64,000 nucleotides of DNA from Moritella viscosa (GTDB lineage Bacteria; Pseudomonadota; Gammaproteobacteria; Enterobacterales; Moritellaceae): the NCBI GenBank assembly GCA_000953735.1, contig LN554852.1:1375846-1439845 (forward strand), written 5' to 3'. The stretch's first letter is position 1, and the number at the start of each line of letters is the position of its first letter. The position numbers and the translations under genes are program-made. Of this stretch, positions 1-8,660 are shown in pieces. The notes below the pieces were generated by a model. It was not told the DNA's origin, did not search any database, and worked only from the letters and a program-made list of their open reading frames with translations.

Positions 1-977
1 TCTGGTAAAGTAACGATAATAAACCATTGTAAATTATTGTTGCTGTAAGCGGTAATACGACTAAAGTAACGAATACCATTTTGGTCAAATTCAAACGTCG
101 CTGGCACATGTTTATTCTGCAATTGTCTATTGGCAATATATAGACCACTAGCAGCAATAAGGTCATTGTTACTTTCTTTTGCTTGAATGCGGTTATTATC
201 ATTATCTGTTAACGATGCTTTTAGTGAGCTAGCAATAAGTTTATTTTGATTATCGGTGATGTAAGTAATGCCTTTGAAATGGCGATTTTCAGGTTCGATG
301 AAATGAGACAAATGGCGAAGATTGATGTCAGTAGCAACGATACCAACTAATGTGTCGTCATTTATTACCGGTGAAATACTGGAAATGGTAAAGGTATTTT
401 TTTCATCTACATTACTGTATATCTTTGCCCATCCTGCGGTTTTTTCTCTTGCGAAGGGGGCGTACCATGGTCGAATTGTTGGGTCGTAATTACTGATGCT
501 ATAATCGATAATATCATCACTGCTTTCCCCATGATAAAATTCTAGTTCATAGTTAGTACGTTTATCTTGTAAGATCAAGGAAACATCTTGGTCTTCGTTT
601 TTACGGAATCCGACATAATCTTTATTTTCACTACCAAATGAGATAGTACTGATTTGTTTTTGCTGATAGTAGATATCGCTGATTGCAGAGTGCAGATAAT
701 CTTCTATTTTGGTTAGGTCTGATGCTTGGTAAAGTTGATTGCGTTGAATATTGTCTGCGATAGCGAGTGTTGTATTGAAAGGTTGTTCTAAAAAACGATC
801 GAGATTAGTTTTAATATTTTCTGAGTATGAATTTAGCAGTTTAGCACTAATCTTTGACTGCATTCTTTCGTAACTGTTATTTTGAACAAGGGTTATGATA
901 GTGACAGTAAGTAAAAGTAATAATGTGAACGGTAGCATGACCGCACTACGGAGAGTGTGAAGTTTTGGTTTCATCAT
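1..977 (-). CDS. dCACHE-type membrane sensor protein, N-terminal part (cut by window edge)
   Basis: About 325 residues are visible, starting at the double ATG at 972-977 and running off the left edge. An N-terminal membrane anchor (about residues 12-32, rich in Leu/Val/Thr) is followed by a long periplasmic region. The block RPWYAP, the later VATDINL and the closing QWFIIV are typical of dCACHE_1 ligand-binding domains. The output domain (chemoreceptor, GGDEF or kinase) is outside the window and cannot be named. It probably senses a small extracellular ligand. No neighbour shares its transcription unit here. Confidence 0.75.
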   Translation of the reverse strand, partial: MMKPKLHTLRSAVMLPFTLLLLLTVTIITLVQNNSYERMQSKISAKLLNSYSENIKTNLDRFLEQPFNTTLAIADNIQRNQLYQASDLTKIEDYLHSAISDIYYQQKQISTISFGSENKDYVGFRKNEDQDVSLILQDKRTNYELEFYHGESSDDIIDYSISNYDPTIRPWYAPFAREKTAGWAKIYSNVDEKNTFTISSISPVINDDTLVGIVATDINLRHLSHFIEPENRHFKGITYITDNQNKLIASSLKASLTDNDNNRIQAKESNNDLIAASGLYIANRQLQNKHVPATFEFDQNGIRYFSRITAYSNNNLQWFIIVTLP

Positions 978-1211
978 TACTGTATCGTGAGATCATTATG
1001 CCGCTTAATATTAGGCTCATAGTTACTTATTTTTTGATCTTATGCAAAGTTTCAGATTTATAGTTAGACGCCCATCACAAAACCGACAATTAGCATCACG
1101 AGACGGTAATGGGTTTAACTCACCGCTATGCCACCTATTTGATGGCTATTTATGCTTTTGTTTTAACTTAAGTGCGCTTATTGCGTGTTAAGTGAGCGCA
1201 CTTAGTAGAGG

Positions 1212-1628
1212 TTAATAGCGATTTCTTAAATTGGGTATGTCGGTATTATATTGAACAAACTCTACTTCGTATCCATTGGGGTCGAGGAAGTAAATGTTTT
1301 GGCGGTATTCATCATCCATTCCATCTTTTGCAATACTAAAACCAGCCTCGACTAGACGTTTTATAACACCTGCTATATCGTCGGTAACATAGGCGAAATG
1401 AGCAAGACCTACTTGATGTCCAGCTAAGTCGCGATTTTTACCGACACCGTTATCACCAAAAGCGAGATATTGGTAATCATCACCAAAATGGATCCAATTT
1501 CTTGGTTTTCCTGACCATTCTCCTTTATCACCCCCACGCACAGACCAATGCGGAAATGCGGCACGATAAAAAGTGAGTGTTTCTTCGATGTCGTGTACGA
1601 TTAAATTCACATGCTCAAGATGTATCAT
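1212..1628 (-). CDS. VOC (glyoxalase/bleomycin resistance) family protein
   Basis: 138 residues with the two beta-alpha-beta-beta-beta repeats of the vicinal-oxygen-chelate fold. The start has the metal-ligand His region (IHLEHVNLIV), the middle has a second His (LAHFAYVTDD), and the end has DPNGYEVEFVQY with the usual Glu ligand. Start ATG is preceded by AAAGGA at good spacing. The substrate cannot be told from sequence. It lies downstream of a broken flavin reductase on the same strand, so it may once have been the second gene of that unit. Confidence 0.85.
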   Translation of the reverse strand: MIHLEHVNLIVHDIEETLTFYRAAFPHWSVRGGDKGEWSGKPRNWIHFGDDYQYLAFGDNGVGKNRDLAGHQVGLAHFAYVTDDIAGVIKRLVEAGFSIAKDGMDDEYRQNIYFLDPNGYEVEFVQYNTDIPNLRNRY

Positions 1629-1642
1629 AATAATATCCTTTT

Positions 1643-1672
1643 ATTGTTGTTATAAATATTGTTGTTATAAAT
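1643..1672. repeat. 15-bp tandem duplication upstream of the VOC gene
   Basis: The 15-base unit ATTGTTGTTATAAAT occurs twice back to back in the short gap between the broken reductase and the VOC gene. Slippage could change the spacing of this leader. No function is evident. Confidence 0.7.
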
Positions 1673-1680
1673 ATTTGTGC

Positions 1681-2247
1681 TTACATTGCGTAACTGTATT
1701 TTTCTTGCTGGGAATAAGGTTGCTGTTGTTGTAACTGACGAACTTGTCCTAATGCATGGCTGTATTGAAGTAATGTATGCAGGCTGTAACCAATACGATG
1801 TCTAATACTGTGGTCACGTTCGCTGATTGGCATATTATCCGTACCTGCATTTAATATATCGCCGACGTTACGAATGATTAAGTGATCTGGTATCGCAATT
1901 AACTTATTGTTTTTGCAGCCATTCATTCTTAATTCAGCGATGGGGTATGCACCACTAATGCCGCTGACAACAGAAACCAGTAGTGCTGGTTTATGTGCTG
2001 TATCGTCATGCGTACACATCATTAAAAAGTTCTTCAAAATGGGCGTGACTATCCCATCCCACTCAGGCGTGATAAGGACGAATGCATCTGCTTCGATTAA
2101 CGCTTCACTGATTAGTGGCCAATCGCAGCCCGGAGCAGATTTACTTTCGTCATCACCATCCCAAAAGGGTAGTTGGTATTTACACAGTTCGATATGTTGA
2201 ACTGTTTTAAATTGGTTTGCTGTGCTGGTGATGTAAGCCGCTACTAT
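1681..2247 (-). pseudogene. NAD(P)H-dependent FMN reductase, 5' truncated
   Basis: About 188 codons of an NADPH-dependent FMN reductase-type flavodoxin fold remain. The active-site segment ALIEADAFVLITPEWDG and the following VTPILKNFLMM are clear. The frame is open upstream to an in-frame TAG at 2248-2250, and there is no usable start. The expected N-terminal GS-x-R phosphate-binding loop (about 15-20 residues) is missing. The neighbouring 2252-2413 is the tail of a regulator on the opposite strand, so one deletion appears to have removed both 5' ends and the shared promoter. Confidence 0.7.
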
Positions 2248-2251
2248 CTAT

Positions 2252-2413
2252 TGTCCGATTTGTGCCGCAGCATCTAAATGCCTTAATTTTTGTCGTTCAG
2301 AACTGAATTTATTTCAAACATTATTAGCGCCGTATGCGACGATTGAACGTGAAGAACATATTGTTGAAGGGGCAAGACGTTGTGCGTATAAAGTCACGTG
2401 TAACACGGCTTAA
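2252..2413 (+). pseudogene. C-terminal remnant of a Cys-containing HTH regulator (SufR/ArsR-like)
   Basis: Fifty-three codons without a start; an in-frame TAA lies just upstream at 2234. The remnant has CPICAAASKC, then CRSELNLFQTLL, then EHIVEGARRCAYKVT. This Cys-spaced tail is characteristic of helix-turn-helix regulators with a C-terminal Fe-S-type cysteine motif (SufR-like proteins). The DNA-binding half is absent. Together with the truncated reductase it marks the scar of a divergent gene pair. Confidence 0.6.
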
Positions 2414-2496
2414 AAAGCATTAAAAGAAAGGTCATAACAACCAGCGCCATAGATGCTGATTGTTATGACTTACATGAGTCTAGGTGGACGTACAGA

Positions 2497-3186
2497 TTAG
2501 ATGCTTGATGCTTCTTCGTCAGTTAAGAAACGCCATTCACCTAATTCTAGTGCTGGGTCTAATACGATGTCACCGATCTGTTCGCGATGTAAACCAACAA
2601 CGCTATTGCCTTGACTAGCAAACATACGTTTAACTTGGTGATATTTGCCTTCTTGGATAGTAAGTAGTACTTCTTTTTCGCTTAAGATCTCTAATTTTGC
2701 AGGTAGACAAGGTTTGTCTTCGCTACGCAGATGGATACCTGCTTCGAAATCAGCTACTGCTGTTGGTGCGATTGGATCTGCAAGCTGTACACGATAGCGT
2801 TTGTTGCACTCACGCTTTGGTGATGTAACGCGGTGTGACCATTGGCCGTCATCTGTGATCAGTACTAAACCTGTGGTATCAACATCAAGGCGACCAGCGA
2901 TATGTAGTTCGTCACGTTTGTCTGCTTCGATCAGGCTGATCACTGATTGGTGTTCTTCATCTACTGTTGAGCAAATTACATCTAATGGTTTATGCATCAT
3001 GATATAACGTGGTGGGCGTTGGCTTAATGATTTACCACCAAACCAAACATCCATGTCTGCTGTTACTTTATGGTCTGCTTTACGTACAACTTCGCCATCA
3101 ATTTTTACGTTGCTGCGTGCAATCTCACGCTTGGCAAGGGTACGGGTCAGGTTAGTACTTTGGCAAATAAACTTATCTAAACGCAT
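2497..3186 (-). CDS. rsuA: 16S rRNA pseudouridine(516) synthase
   Basis: 229 residues. An N-terminal S4 RNA-binding domain (MRLDKFICQSTNLTR to about residue 45) precedes the pseudouridine synthase core. The core has the catalytic motif GRLDVDTTGLVL with Asp101 and the C-terminal KYHQVKRMFA motif. Length and architecture match RsuA, which isomerises U516 of 16S rRNA in the assembling 30S subunit. The start has no strong ribosome site, but the S4 domain begins at this Met. Monocistronic. Confidence 0.9.
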   Translation of the reverse strand: MRLDKFICQSTNLTRTLAKREIARSNVKIDGEVVRKADHKVTADMDVWFGGKSLSQRPPRYIMMHKPLDVICSTVDEEHQSVISLIEADKRDELHIAGRLDVDTTGLVLITDDGQWSHRVTSPKRECNKRYRVQLADPIAPTAVADFEAGIHLRSEDKPCLPAKLEILSEKEVLLTIQEGKYHQVKRMFASQGNSVVGLHREQIGDIVLDPALELGEWRFLTDEEASSI

Positions 3187-3313
3187 TTATGTTCAACTTT
3201 TGTCATGGTGTTATAGGAATATATCCAAACGAGTCGGTAACCCGTTTGGATAGGTGGGCTGATTATCTGCCTTTTTCGCTATAAGCGCAAAGTATAGTGA
3301 ACAATTAATACCG

Positions 3314-3913
3314 TTAAGCACTCAGTAATTCGCTAATTCGTGCATCTGCGTTGCTTAATACATCATCTGCCGAGTTCATCGCTAGGCCTTCTGCAAAGAT
3401 AAATTCAACTTCTTGTACACCGACAAATTTAAGTACTTGTTCTAACCACGGTGCTTGAGTATCTACTGGTGTGTTGGCATATATCCCACCACGTGTAGCA
3501 ATCACATAGGTTTTTGGCATTTCCAGTAACGGTTTTGGTCCCTCTGCTGTGTAGGAAAATGTTTTTCCTGCACGAGCGATGTGGTCAATCCAAGCTTTCA
3601 GGGTTGACGGTACACCAAAGTTATACATAGGAACGGCGATAATTAAGATATCACTGTTACTTACTTCATCAATTAATTGGTCTGATACTGCTGCAGCTGC
3701 TTGTTGTTCTATTGTTCGCTCTGCTTCGGGTGTGTGAAACGCACTAAAAATAGCATCGGTTAAGTGGGGCACTTGCGATACATTGAGATCTCTATACGTG
3801 ACTTGTTGCTCTTGAGTATTATTTACATCTAATTTTTCGATTAGTTTTGTTGCAATTTTTGATGATGTTGAGTTGTTGCCTTGTAGGCTGCTGTCTATGT
3901 GTAATATTTTCAT
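3314..3913 (-). CDS. azoR: FMN-dependent NADH-azoreductase
   Basis: 199 residues of the flavodoxin-like AzoR family. The N-terminus MKILHIDSSLQGNNSTSS forms the FMN phosphate loop, followed by the PMYNFGVPSTLKAWIDHIARAGKTF segment in two halves (about residues 95-120) that binds the isoalloxazine ring. It reduces quinones and azo compounds with NADH in the cytoplasm. It is divergent from the LysR regulator at 4049, which probably controls it. The start follows a weak purine run (GAGGAATCG). Confidence 0.9.
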   Translation of the reverse strand: MKILHIDSSLQGNNSTSSKIATKLIEKLDVNNTQEQQVTYRDLNVSQVPHLTDAIFSAFHTPEAERTIEQQAAAAVSDQLIDEVSNSDILIIAVPMYNFGVPSTLKAWIDHIARAGKTFSYTAEGPKPLLEMPKTYVIATRGGIYANTPVDTQAPWLEQVLKFVGVQEVEFIFAEGLAMNSADDVLSNADARISELLSA

Positions 3914-4048
3914 TTTTCGATTCCTCGTTTATGTTGTAGAGTAAGCTTACGGGAATTTAAAAATTAATTAACCAGGCAAATACAATCTATATCATCGAAA
4001 TTTTAGATGAATTAAAACAGCTATTTTATATACGTGTTAAGGATCATG

Positions 4049-4951
4049 ATGAAAGAGCCTACGGTGAGTTTAGAACAATGGTATATCTTTAAAGTTGTAG
4101 TCGAGCAGGGTAGCTTTCAGGGGGCAGCTGATTACTTAATTAAAAGCCAAAGTTCGATTAGCTATGCGATTCAGAAGCTGCAAGATAATCTGGGTGTGCG
4201 TTTGTTTGCACAACAAGGTCGCCGTGCGGTTGTCACCGAAATGGGTAAGAAGATGTTGGCTCAAGCGGATGAGTTATTAATGCAAGCGACAAGTATCGAG
4301 CAACTGGCTGAAGAATATAGCGCAGGTTGGGAGCCGTTGTTAAAAGTGATGACAACACAACTATTTCCGCCGCAATTGTTAACTGATACTTTATCCTTAT
4401 TTTCTCAGCAATGCGTGGTGACCAGTATTGATTTTCAGCAAGGTACGTTATCAGGGGTGACGGACGCCGCAACTTATGGCACAGCAGACCTGATTATTAC
4501 TAGTCAAATTCCCACCGGATTTACGGGAGAGAAATTGTGTCCAGCACAATTATCGCGTTTTGTTCATCAACAGCATCCGTTAGCCTTGTTAAATCGACCA
4601 TTAACGCTTGCAGAATTAAAATCCCATGCCCAAATTGTGATGAGTGATTCGAGTACGTATCGTAGTGTTGATGCTGGGTGGCTAGGCTCGCAGCAGCGTT
4701 GGACTGTGAATAATTTTCATGAGTCGCTTAGCTTGGTTAAACAGGGGGTTGGGCATGCGACTTTACCTATTAGTCGCATCCAAAATGAATTAGCGGATGG
4801 TGAGCTGGTGGAACTCATCATTGAAGATCATGTGCGCCTTGATTTGTCGTTATACTTGGTATACGCAAATAAAAAAACCTTAGGCCCTGCTGGCTTGCTG
4901 TTTGCAAAACTATTAAAACGACAAGCCAAACAATACGTCATCGATGGTTAA
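4049..4951 (+). CDS. LysR-family transcriptional regulator, probable regulator of azoR
   Basis: About 300 residues. An N-terminal winged helix (LEQWYIFKVVVEQGSFQGAA, then SQSSISYAIQKLQ) is followed by a periplasmic-binding-like effector domain. I chose the ATG at 4049 because AAGGA lies 5 bases upstream; ATG 4046 or the GTG at 4034 are alternatives. Divergence from azoR, with a shared 135-bp intergenic region, suggests control of that gene and of itself. The inducer is unknown. Confidence 0.85.
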   Translation: MKEPTVSLEQWYIFKVVVEQGSFQGAADYLIKSQSSISYAIQKLQDNLGVRLFAQQGRRAVVTEMGKKMLAQADELLMQATSIEQLAEEYSAGWEPLLKVMTTQLFPPQLLTDTLSLFSQQCVVTSIDFQQGTLSGVTDAATYGTADLIITSQIPTGFTGEKLCPAQLSRFVHQQHPLALLNRPLTLAELKSHAQIVMSDSSTYRSVDAGWLGSQQRWTVNNFHESLSLVKQGVGHATLPISRIQNELADGELVELIIEDHVRLDLSLYLVYANKKTLGPAGLLFAKLLKRQAKQYVIDG

Positions 4952-4952
4952 A

Positions 4953-5564
4953 TCATGCTAGATTTCGGTACAAGCTACTGGCGATCACCCACATAATACA
5001 GCCGACAGTGATGTCGATAACACGCTGTATTTTTGGTTGGTTGAGCCAGTTAGAAAACTTAGCTGCGCTAAAGGCGAGGCCATAAAACCATAAGATTGAG
5101 GCTAAGATCGTACCGGTTGCAAAAGCCAATCTATTATCACCACTAAATTGATTACCGACACTTCCTAACACAACCACAGTATCTAAATACACATGCGGGT
5201 TAAGTAAAGTGACAGCTAGCGTTGCCATTACCACCATTTTACGGGATTTATGTTTGTGATCTAACTCAGTTTTCCCGTATTTATACTGCCATGCATTGCG
5301 AAATGACATTGCGCCATAAGTCGATAAAAATGCAATGCCGCCCCAAGTGATTATTTGTAGTAAGTCGGGATTTAATGCCAATAAACTGCCCGCACCAAAC
5401 ACACCTGCACTGATTAGCAAGCCATCACACAGAATGCAGATAGTGGCGGTTAAAAAGTGATGGTTACGTTTGATCCCCTGATTTAAAATATACGCATTTT
5501 GCGCGCCGATAGGGATGATCATACTACCGCCAAGCAGTAGCCCTTGAATTGTTGCTGTTAGCAT
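4953..5564 (-). CDS. argO: LysE/ArgO-family amino acid exporter
   Basis: 203 residues, six predicted membrane segments. The N-terminal GLLLGGSMIIPIGAQNAYIL contains the PxGAQNxY motif of LysE-type exporters, and LLNPHVYLDTVVVLG is the second signature. It exports arginine or lysine from the cytoplasm. The gene is divergent from the ArgP-like regulator, the standard argO-argP pairing. Its stop lies 2 bases from the stop of the LysR gene on the other strand. Confidence 0.88.
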   Translation of the reverse strand: MLTATIQGLLLGGSMIIPIGAQNAYILNQGIKRNHHFLTATICILCDGLLISAGVFGAGSLLALNPDLLQIITWGGIAFLSTYGAMSFRNAWQYKYGKTELDHKHKSRKMVVMATLAVTLLNPHVYLDTVVVLGSVGNQFSGDNRLAFATGTILASILWFYGLAFSAAKFSNWLNQPKIQRVIDITVGCIMWVIASSLYRNLA

Positions 5565-5706
5565 AATGAACCTCTAGAAAATAGGCTGTAGAGATTACAA
5601 AAAGTAAGGTGATAAGTATAATTAATAATTGTTATACTTGATAAGTCTTACTTATATTTGTGTTTGAATGATTAATATTGAAATTATAAAGCGGGAGAAA
5701 TACGCA

Positions 5707-6591
5707 GTGGATTATAAATTATTATATGCTTTACAAGTGGTGATAGAGCAGCAAAGTTTTGAACGAGCGGCCAATGTTTTGTGTATTTCACAGCCCGCAG
5801 TATCACAGCGTATCAAGTCGTTAGAAGAGTATGTTGCCCAGCCCGTGTTGATCCGTAGCCAACCTATTGTCGCGACAGGTATTGGCCAGCGCTTATTAAA
5901 ACATTACAAACAAGTGCAGCACCTAGAAGCTGAATTATTACCGAGTATCAGTGCGGCATCGACTGATAAGGCTGTGGTGATGGCCATTGCAGTGAATGCT
6001 GACAGTTTAGCGACCTGGTTTATTCCTGCATTGGCACCGTTGTTAAAGCAATATCCGATTGAACTGAATTTACACATTATGGATGAGGTTAGAACCCTCG
6101 AAAAAGTGAAAGCGGGAGAGGCGTTTGGTGCATTGAGTTTACAAAAGAAGCCATTGCCGGGTTGTGAATCAACGTTATTGGGTGAGCTGAACTATGCCTT
6201 AGTGGCAACGCCAGCGTTTGTGCAACAGTATTTACCAGAAGGTATAACTCAGAAAGCCCTGCTTAAAGCACCAGCGGTGTCATTTGATCATAAAGACGAC
6301 ATGCACATTAAGTTTATTCAACAGCATTTTAGTTTGGCTGGTGGCAGTTACCCTTGTCATATTGTACGCTCGTCAGAAGCTTTTGTCGCAATGGCTAATG
6401 CAGGTGTGGCGTATTGTTTGATCCCAGAGTTACAAATCAAAGATGAACTCGCATCGGGTCAATTAGTTAAGTTGACCGATATACAACTCACCATTCCTTT
6501 GTATTGGCATCGCTGGATATTGTTAAAAGGTTTGTATAAGCAAGTATCAGAACAGATCATGATTGCAGGAAAGCGTGAAATACCCTGTTGA
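5707..6591 (+). CDS. argP: LysR-family regulator ArgP (IciA)
   Basis: 294 residues from the GTG at 5707, which has GGGAG upstream and gives the family-typical start VDYKLLYALQVVIEQQSFERAA. An upstream ATG at 5668 would add 13 atypical residues. The winged helix contains ISQPAVSQRIKSLEEY, followed by the effector-binding domain. ArgP activates the arginine exporter in response to arginine and is repressed in effect by lysine. The divergent argO next door fits exactly. Confidence 0.88.
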   Translation: MDYKLLYALQVVIEQQSFERAANVLCISQPAVSQRIKSLEEYVAQPVLIRSQPIVATGIGQRLLKHYKQVQHLEAELLPSISAASTDKAVVMAIAVNADSLATWFIPALAPLLKQYPIELNLHIMDEVRTLEKVKAGEAFGALSLQKKPLPGCESTLLGELNYALVATPAFVQQYLPEGITQKALLKAPAVSFDHKDDMHIKFIQQHFSLAGGSYPCHIVRSSEAFVAMANAGVAYCLIPELQIKDELASGQLVKLTDIQLTIPLYWHRWILLKGLYKQVSEQIMIAGKREIPC

Positions 6592-6640
6592 TTGGCTATG
6601 TAGAACCACATAGCCAATCAAATACTGTCGGCGTCTATAA

Positions 6641-8092
6641 CTAGCAGCCAGGGCCACAGTCCATACAATGTTTAATCATATCTGGGCCTAAATGTAGTTT
6701 AGCATTGAGGTCTCGTAGTGCTGTTCTTACACCCTCTTCAATAACGGGGTGATAGAATGGCATGTCTAGCATTTCTGATACGGTCATCTTTTGTTGATGT
6801 GCCCACGCTAATAAATGCGCTAAATGTTCGGCGTCGGGGCCAATCATTTCAGCCCCTAAGAAAAGACCTGTGCCGTGTTCTGCATATACATGTAACAAAC
6901 CTTTATTACGTAGCATTACACGTGATCGGCCTTGGTTTTCAAATGATACGGTCCCCGTTTCAAAACAACCACAGTTACCCAGTCGTTCGATGATTTGTTT
7001 ATATGTTTCACCTACCATAGCAATCTGCGGGTCTGTAAATACAGCTGATATAACGGATCGACGTAAGCCCGCTCTGATTTGTGGGAAACGTCCCGCGTTA
7101 TCACCGGCAATACGTGCTTGGTCGGCTGCTTCGTGTAATAGTGGTATTTGGTTACTGGCATCACCCGAAATAAAGATACTTTCTACGGATGTTTGCATGG
7201 TGTAATAATCTGCCGTTGGTACCCCGCGTTCATCCAGTTCAAGGGTGGTATTTTGTAGGCCAATTTTATCCACATTTGGACGACGTCCAGTGGCTGCTAG
7301 AACGTATTCAACATTAACCGTTTGTAGTGCTTGCTGATGATCTAAATACTTAATTTCAACATGGTCACCTTGACGTTTCATGCTTTCAACTTTTACATCG
7401 GCATCGAGGTAGAATTCCTCATTAAATGATTTATTCGCATATGCCATGACTGCTGGATCTGTTAATGGACCCACTTGGCCACCAAGACCAAATATGATTA
7501 CTTCAACACCAAGGCGCTTTAACGACTGACCTAGTTCCAGACCTATCACTCCAGGCCCAAACACCGCGATTGATTTTGGTAAATCATCCCATTCAAAGAC
7601 ATCATCGTTGATAACAAGGCGGTCGCCTAATTCGTTCCATATAGCTGGATAAGCAGGACGTGAACCCGTTGCAATCACAATACGTTTAGCGTTTATTTGC
7701 GTATGGTCATCAACAAGTAATGTAGTATTATTTAAGAATTTTGCATAACCAGACACTTTATCTTGAGCTGGGATTTCATCAACACCTTCGACGACAAAGC
7801 CAACAAAACGGTCTCGCTCACTTTTAACTCGCGCCATAACTTCTATACCGTTAATGACGGTTTCGCCTTGTGGGTGAATACCAAAGCCTGGTGCTTTTTG
7901 AATGTGATGTACACTTTCAGCTGCAGCAATCAGCAGTTTCGATGGCATACAACCAACACGCGCACAAGTTGTTCCATAAGGCCCACCTTCGATAATCACG
8001 ACATTATCTGAATGTGCCTTTGCTGCACGGTATGCGCCTAGTCCTGCTGTGCCACCGCCAATTACTGCTACATCTACATTTATCATATTCAT
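6641..8092 (-). CDS. Pyridine nucleotide-disulfide oxidoreductase (dihydrolipoyl dehydrogenase-like) with Cys-rich tail
   Basis: 483 residues. The FAD-binding GGGTAGLGAYRAA is at the N-terminus, then the redox-active disulfide TCARVGCMPSK (CxxxxC). The NAD-binding AVFGPGVIGLELGQSL follows, and the C-terminal dimer domain has the active-site His in PFYHPVIEEG. It resembles dihydrolipoyl dehydrogenase but is not next to 2-oxoacid dehydrogenase genes. The last residues form CMDCGPGC (Cys476, Cys479, Cys483), an unusual redox-type tail. Its promoter is nearly the same as that of the peroxiredoxin hybrid, so a role in peroxide or thiol stress is likely. Confidence 0.85.
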   Translation of the reverse strand: MNMINVDVAVIGGGTAGLGAYRAAKAHSDNVVIIEGGPYGTTCARVGCMPSKLLIAAAESVHHIQKAPGFGIHPQGETVINGIEVMARVKSERDRFVGFVVEGVDEIPAQDKVSGYAKFLNNTTLLVDDHTQINAKRIVIATGSRPAYPAIWNELGDRLVINDDVFEWDDLPKSIAVFGPGVIGLELGQSLKRLGVEVIIFGLGGQVGPLTDPAVMAYANKSFNEEFYLDADVKVESMKRQGDHVEIKYLDHQQALQTVNVEYVLAATGRRPNVDKIGLQNTTLELDERGVPTADYYTMQTSVESIFISGDASNQIPLLHEAADQARIAGDNAGRFPQIRAGLRRSVISAVFTDPQIAMVGETYKQIIERLGNCGCFETGTVSFENQGRSRVMLRNKGLLHVYAEHGTGLFLGAEMIGPDAEHLAHLLAWAHQQKMTVSEMLDMPFYHPVIEEGVRTALRDLNAKLHLGPDMIKHCMDCGPGC

Positions 8093-8181
8093 AATTTAGC
8101 CTTAAAAAATGTTATGGCGAAAACGGAGTTTGTTTGTCGCACTTATTTTATATTCAAATTTGGGGGGACGAAGTGTCTGCC

Positions 8182-8263
8182 TCGTCTTGATGTAGCTATT
8201 ATGCAAAAAAACAAAACATAGTTACAATCGATTGATTGTTTCAGTTTGATAGTTCAAGGCTAT
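8182..8263 (-). promoter_or_regulatory. Stress promoter with two OxyR-like dyads (copy 1)
   Basis: Upstream of the disulfide reductase. Reading toward the gene, -35 TTGTAA and -10 CATAAT are 18 bases apart. Two 15-base dyads of form ATAG-N7-(C/T)NAT lie at 8218-8232 and 8249-8263, 31 bp apart. The stretch 8182-8212 is identical over 31 bases to 12199-12229, and the dyads recur there at the same spacing. The dyads match half of the OxyR consensus ATAGnTnnnAnCTAT; the regulator itself is inferred. Confidence 0.6.
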
Positions 8264-8347
8264 TGGTGTTGGAGTGATTGAAAAAACCGTAATGGATGTT
8301 GTTTCCTGCTGTGTGATGTTGAGCATTGCCAAAATACTACCGTCGTT

Positions 8348-8361
8348 TTAGCTATAGCTAA
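8348..8361. other. 14-bp perfect palindrome in the 568-bp intergenic region
   Basis: TTAGCTATAGCTAA is a perfect palindrome about 85 bp beyond the second dyad. The gap between the reductase and the chemoreceptor (8093-8660) holds this, the stress promoter and a CRP/FNR-type site, and no gene that I can see. Confidence 0.4.
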
Positions 8362-8525
8362 GGTATGAAATAACGTATTTATAATAGGTGTTTTTTTATT
8401 GATAAAACAATCAGTTATTTTAATGGTTATTGACGGAACTCTTGCTTATCCATATATAAAAATCGCATTTAAATTGCGTATTATTCAATCGCTTGCCCAA
8501 ATTTTATTGCGCCAGAATAAGTAAA

Positions 8526-8541
8526 TGTGATCTTAATCACT
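8526..8541. promoter_or_regulatory. CRP/FNR-type operator upstream of the chemoreceptor
   Basis: TGTGATCTTAATCACT is a near-perfect TGTGA-N6-TCACA site. The inner GTGAT-N4-ATCAC also resembles an FNR box. It lies 120 bp before the chemoreceptor start. Which of the two proteins binds is not decidable from sequence. Confidence 0.5.
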
Positions 8542-8660
8542 ATGTTACGTAAACATTAATTCAATTATATATATATGTAGGTATCATTTATTGCCGTGGT
8601 TATAGTCTTTACTCTATTGCTATATATTTTGGTACTTTATTTACGTGTTCAGGGATTATT

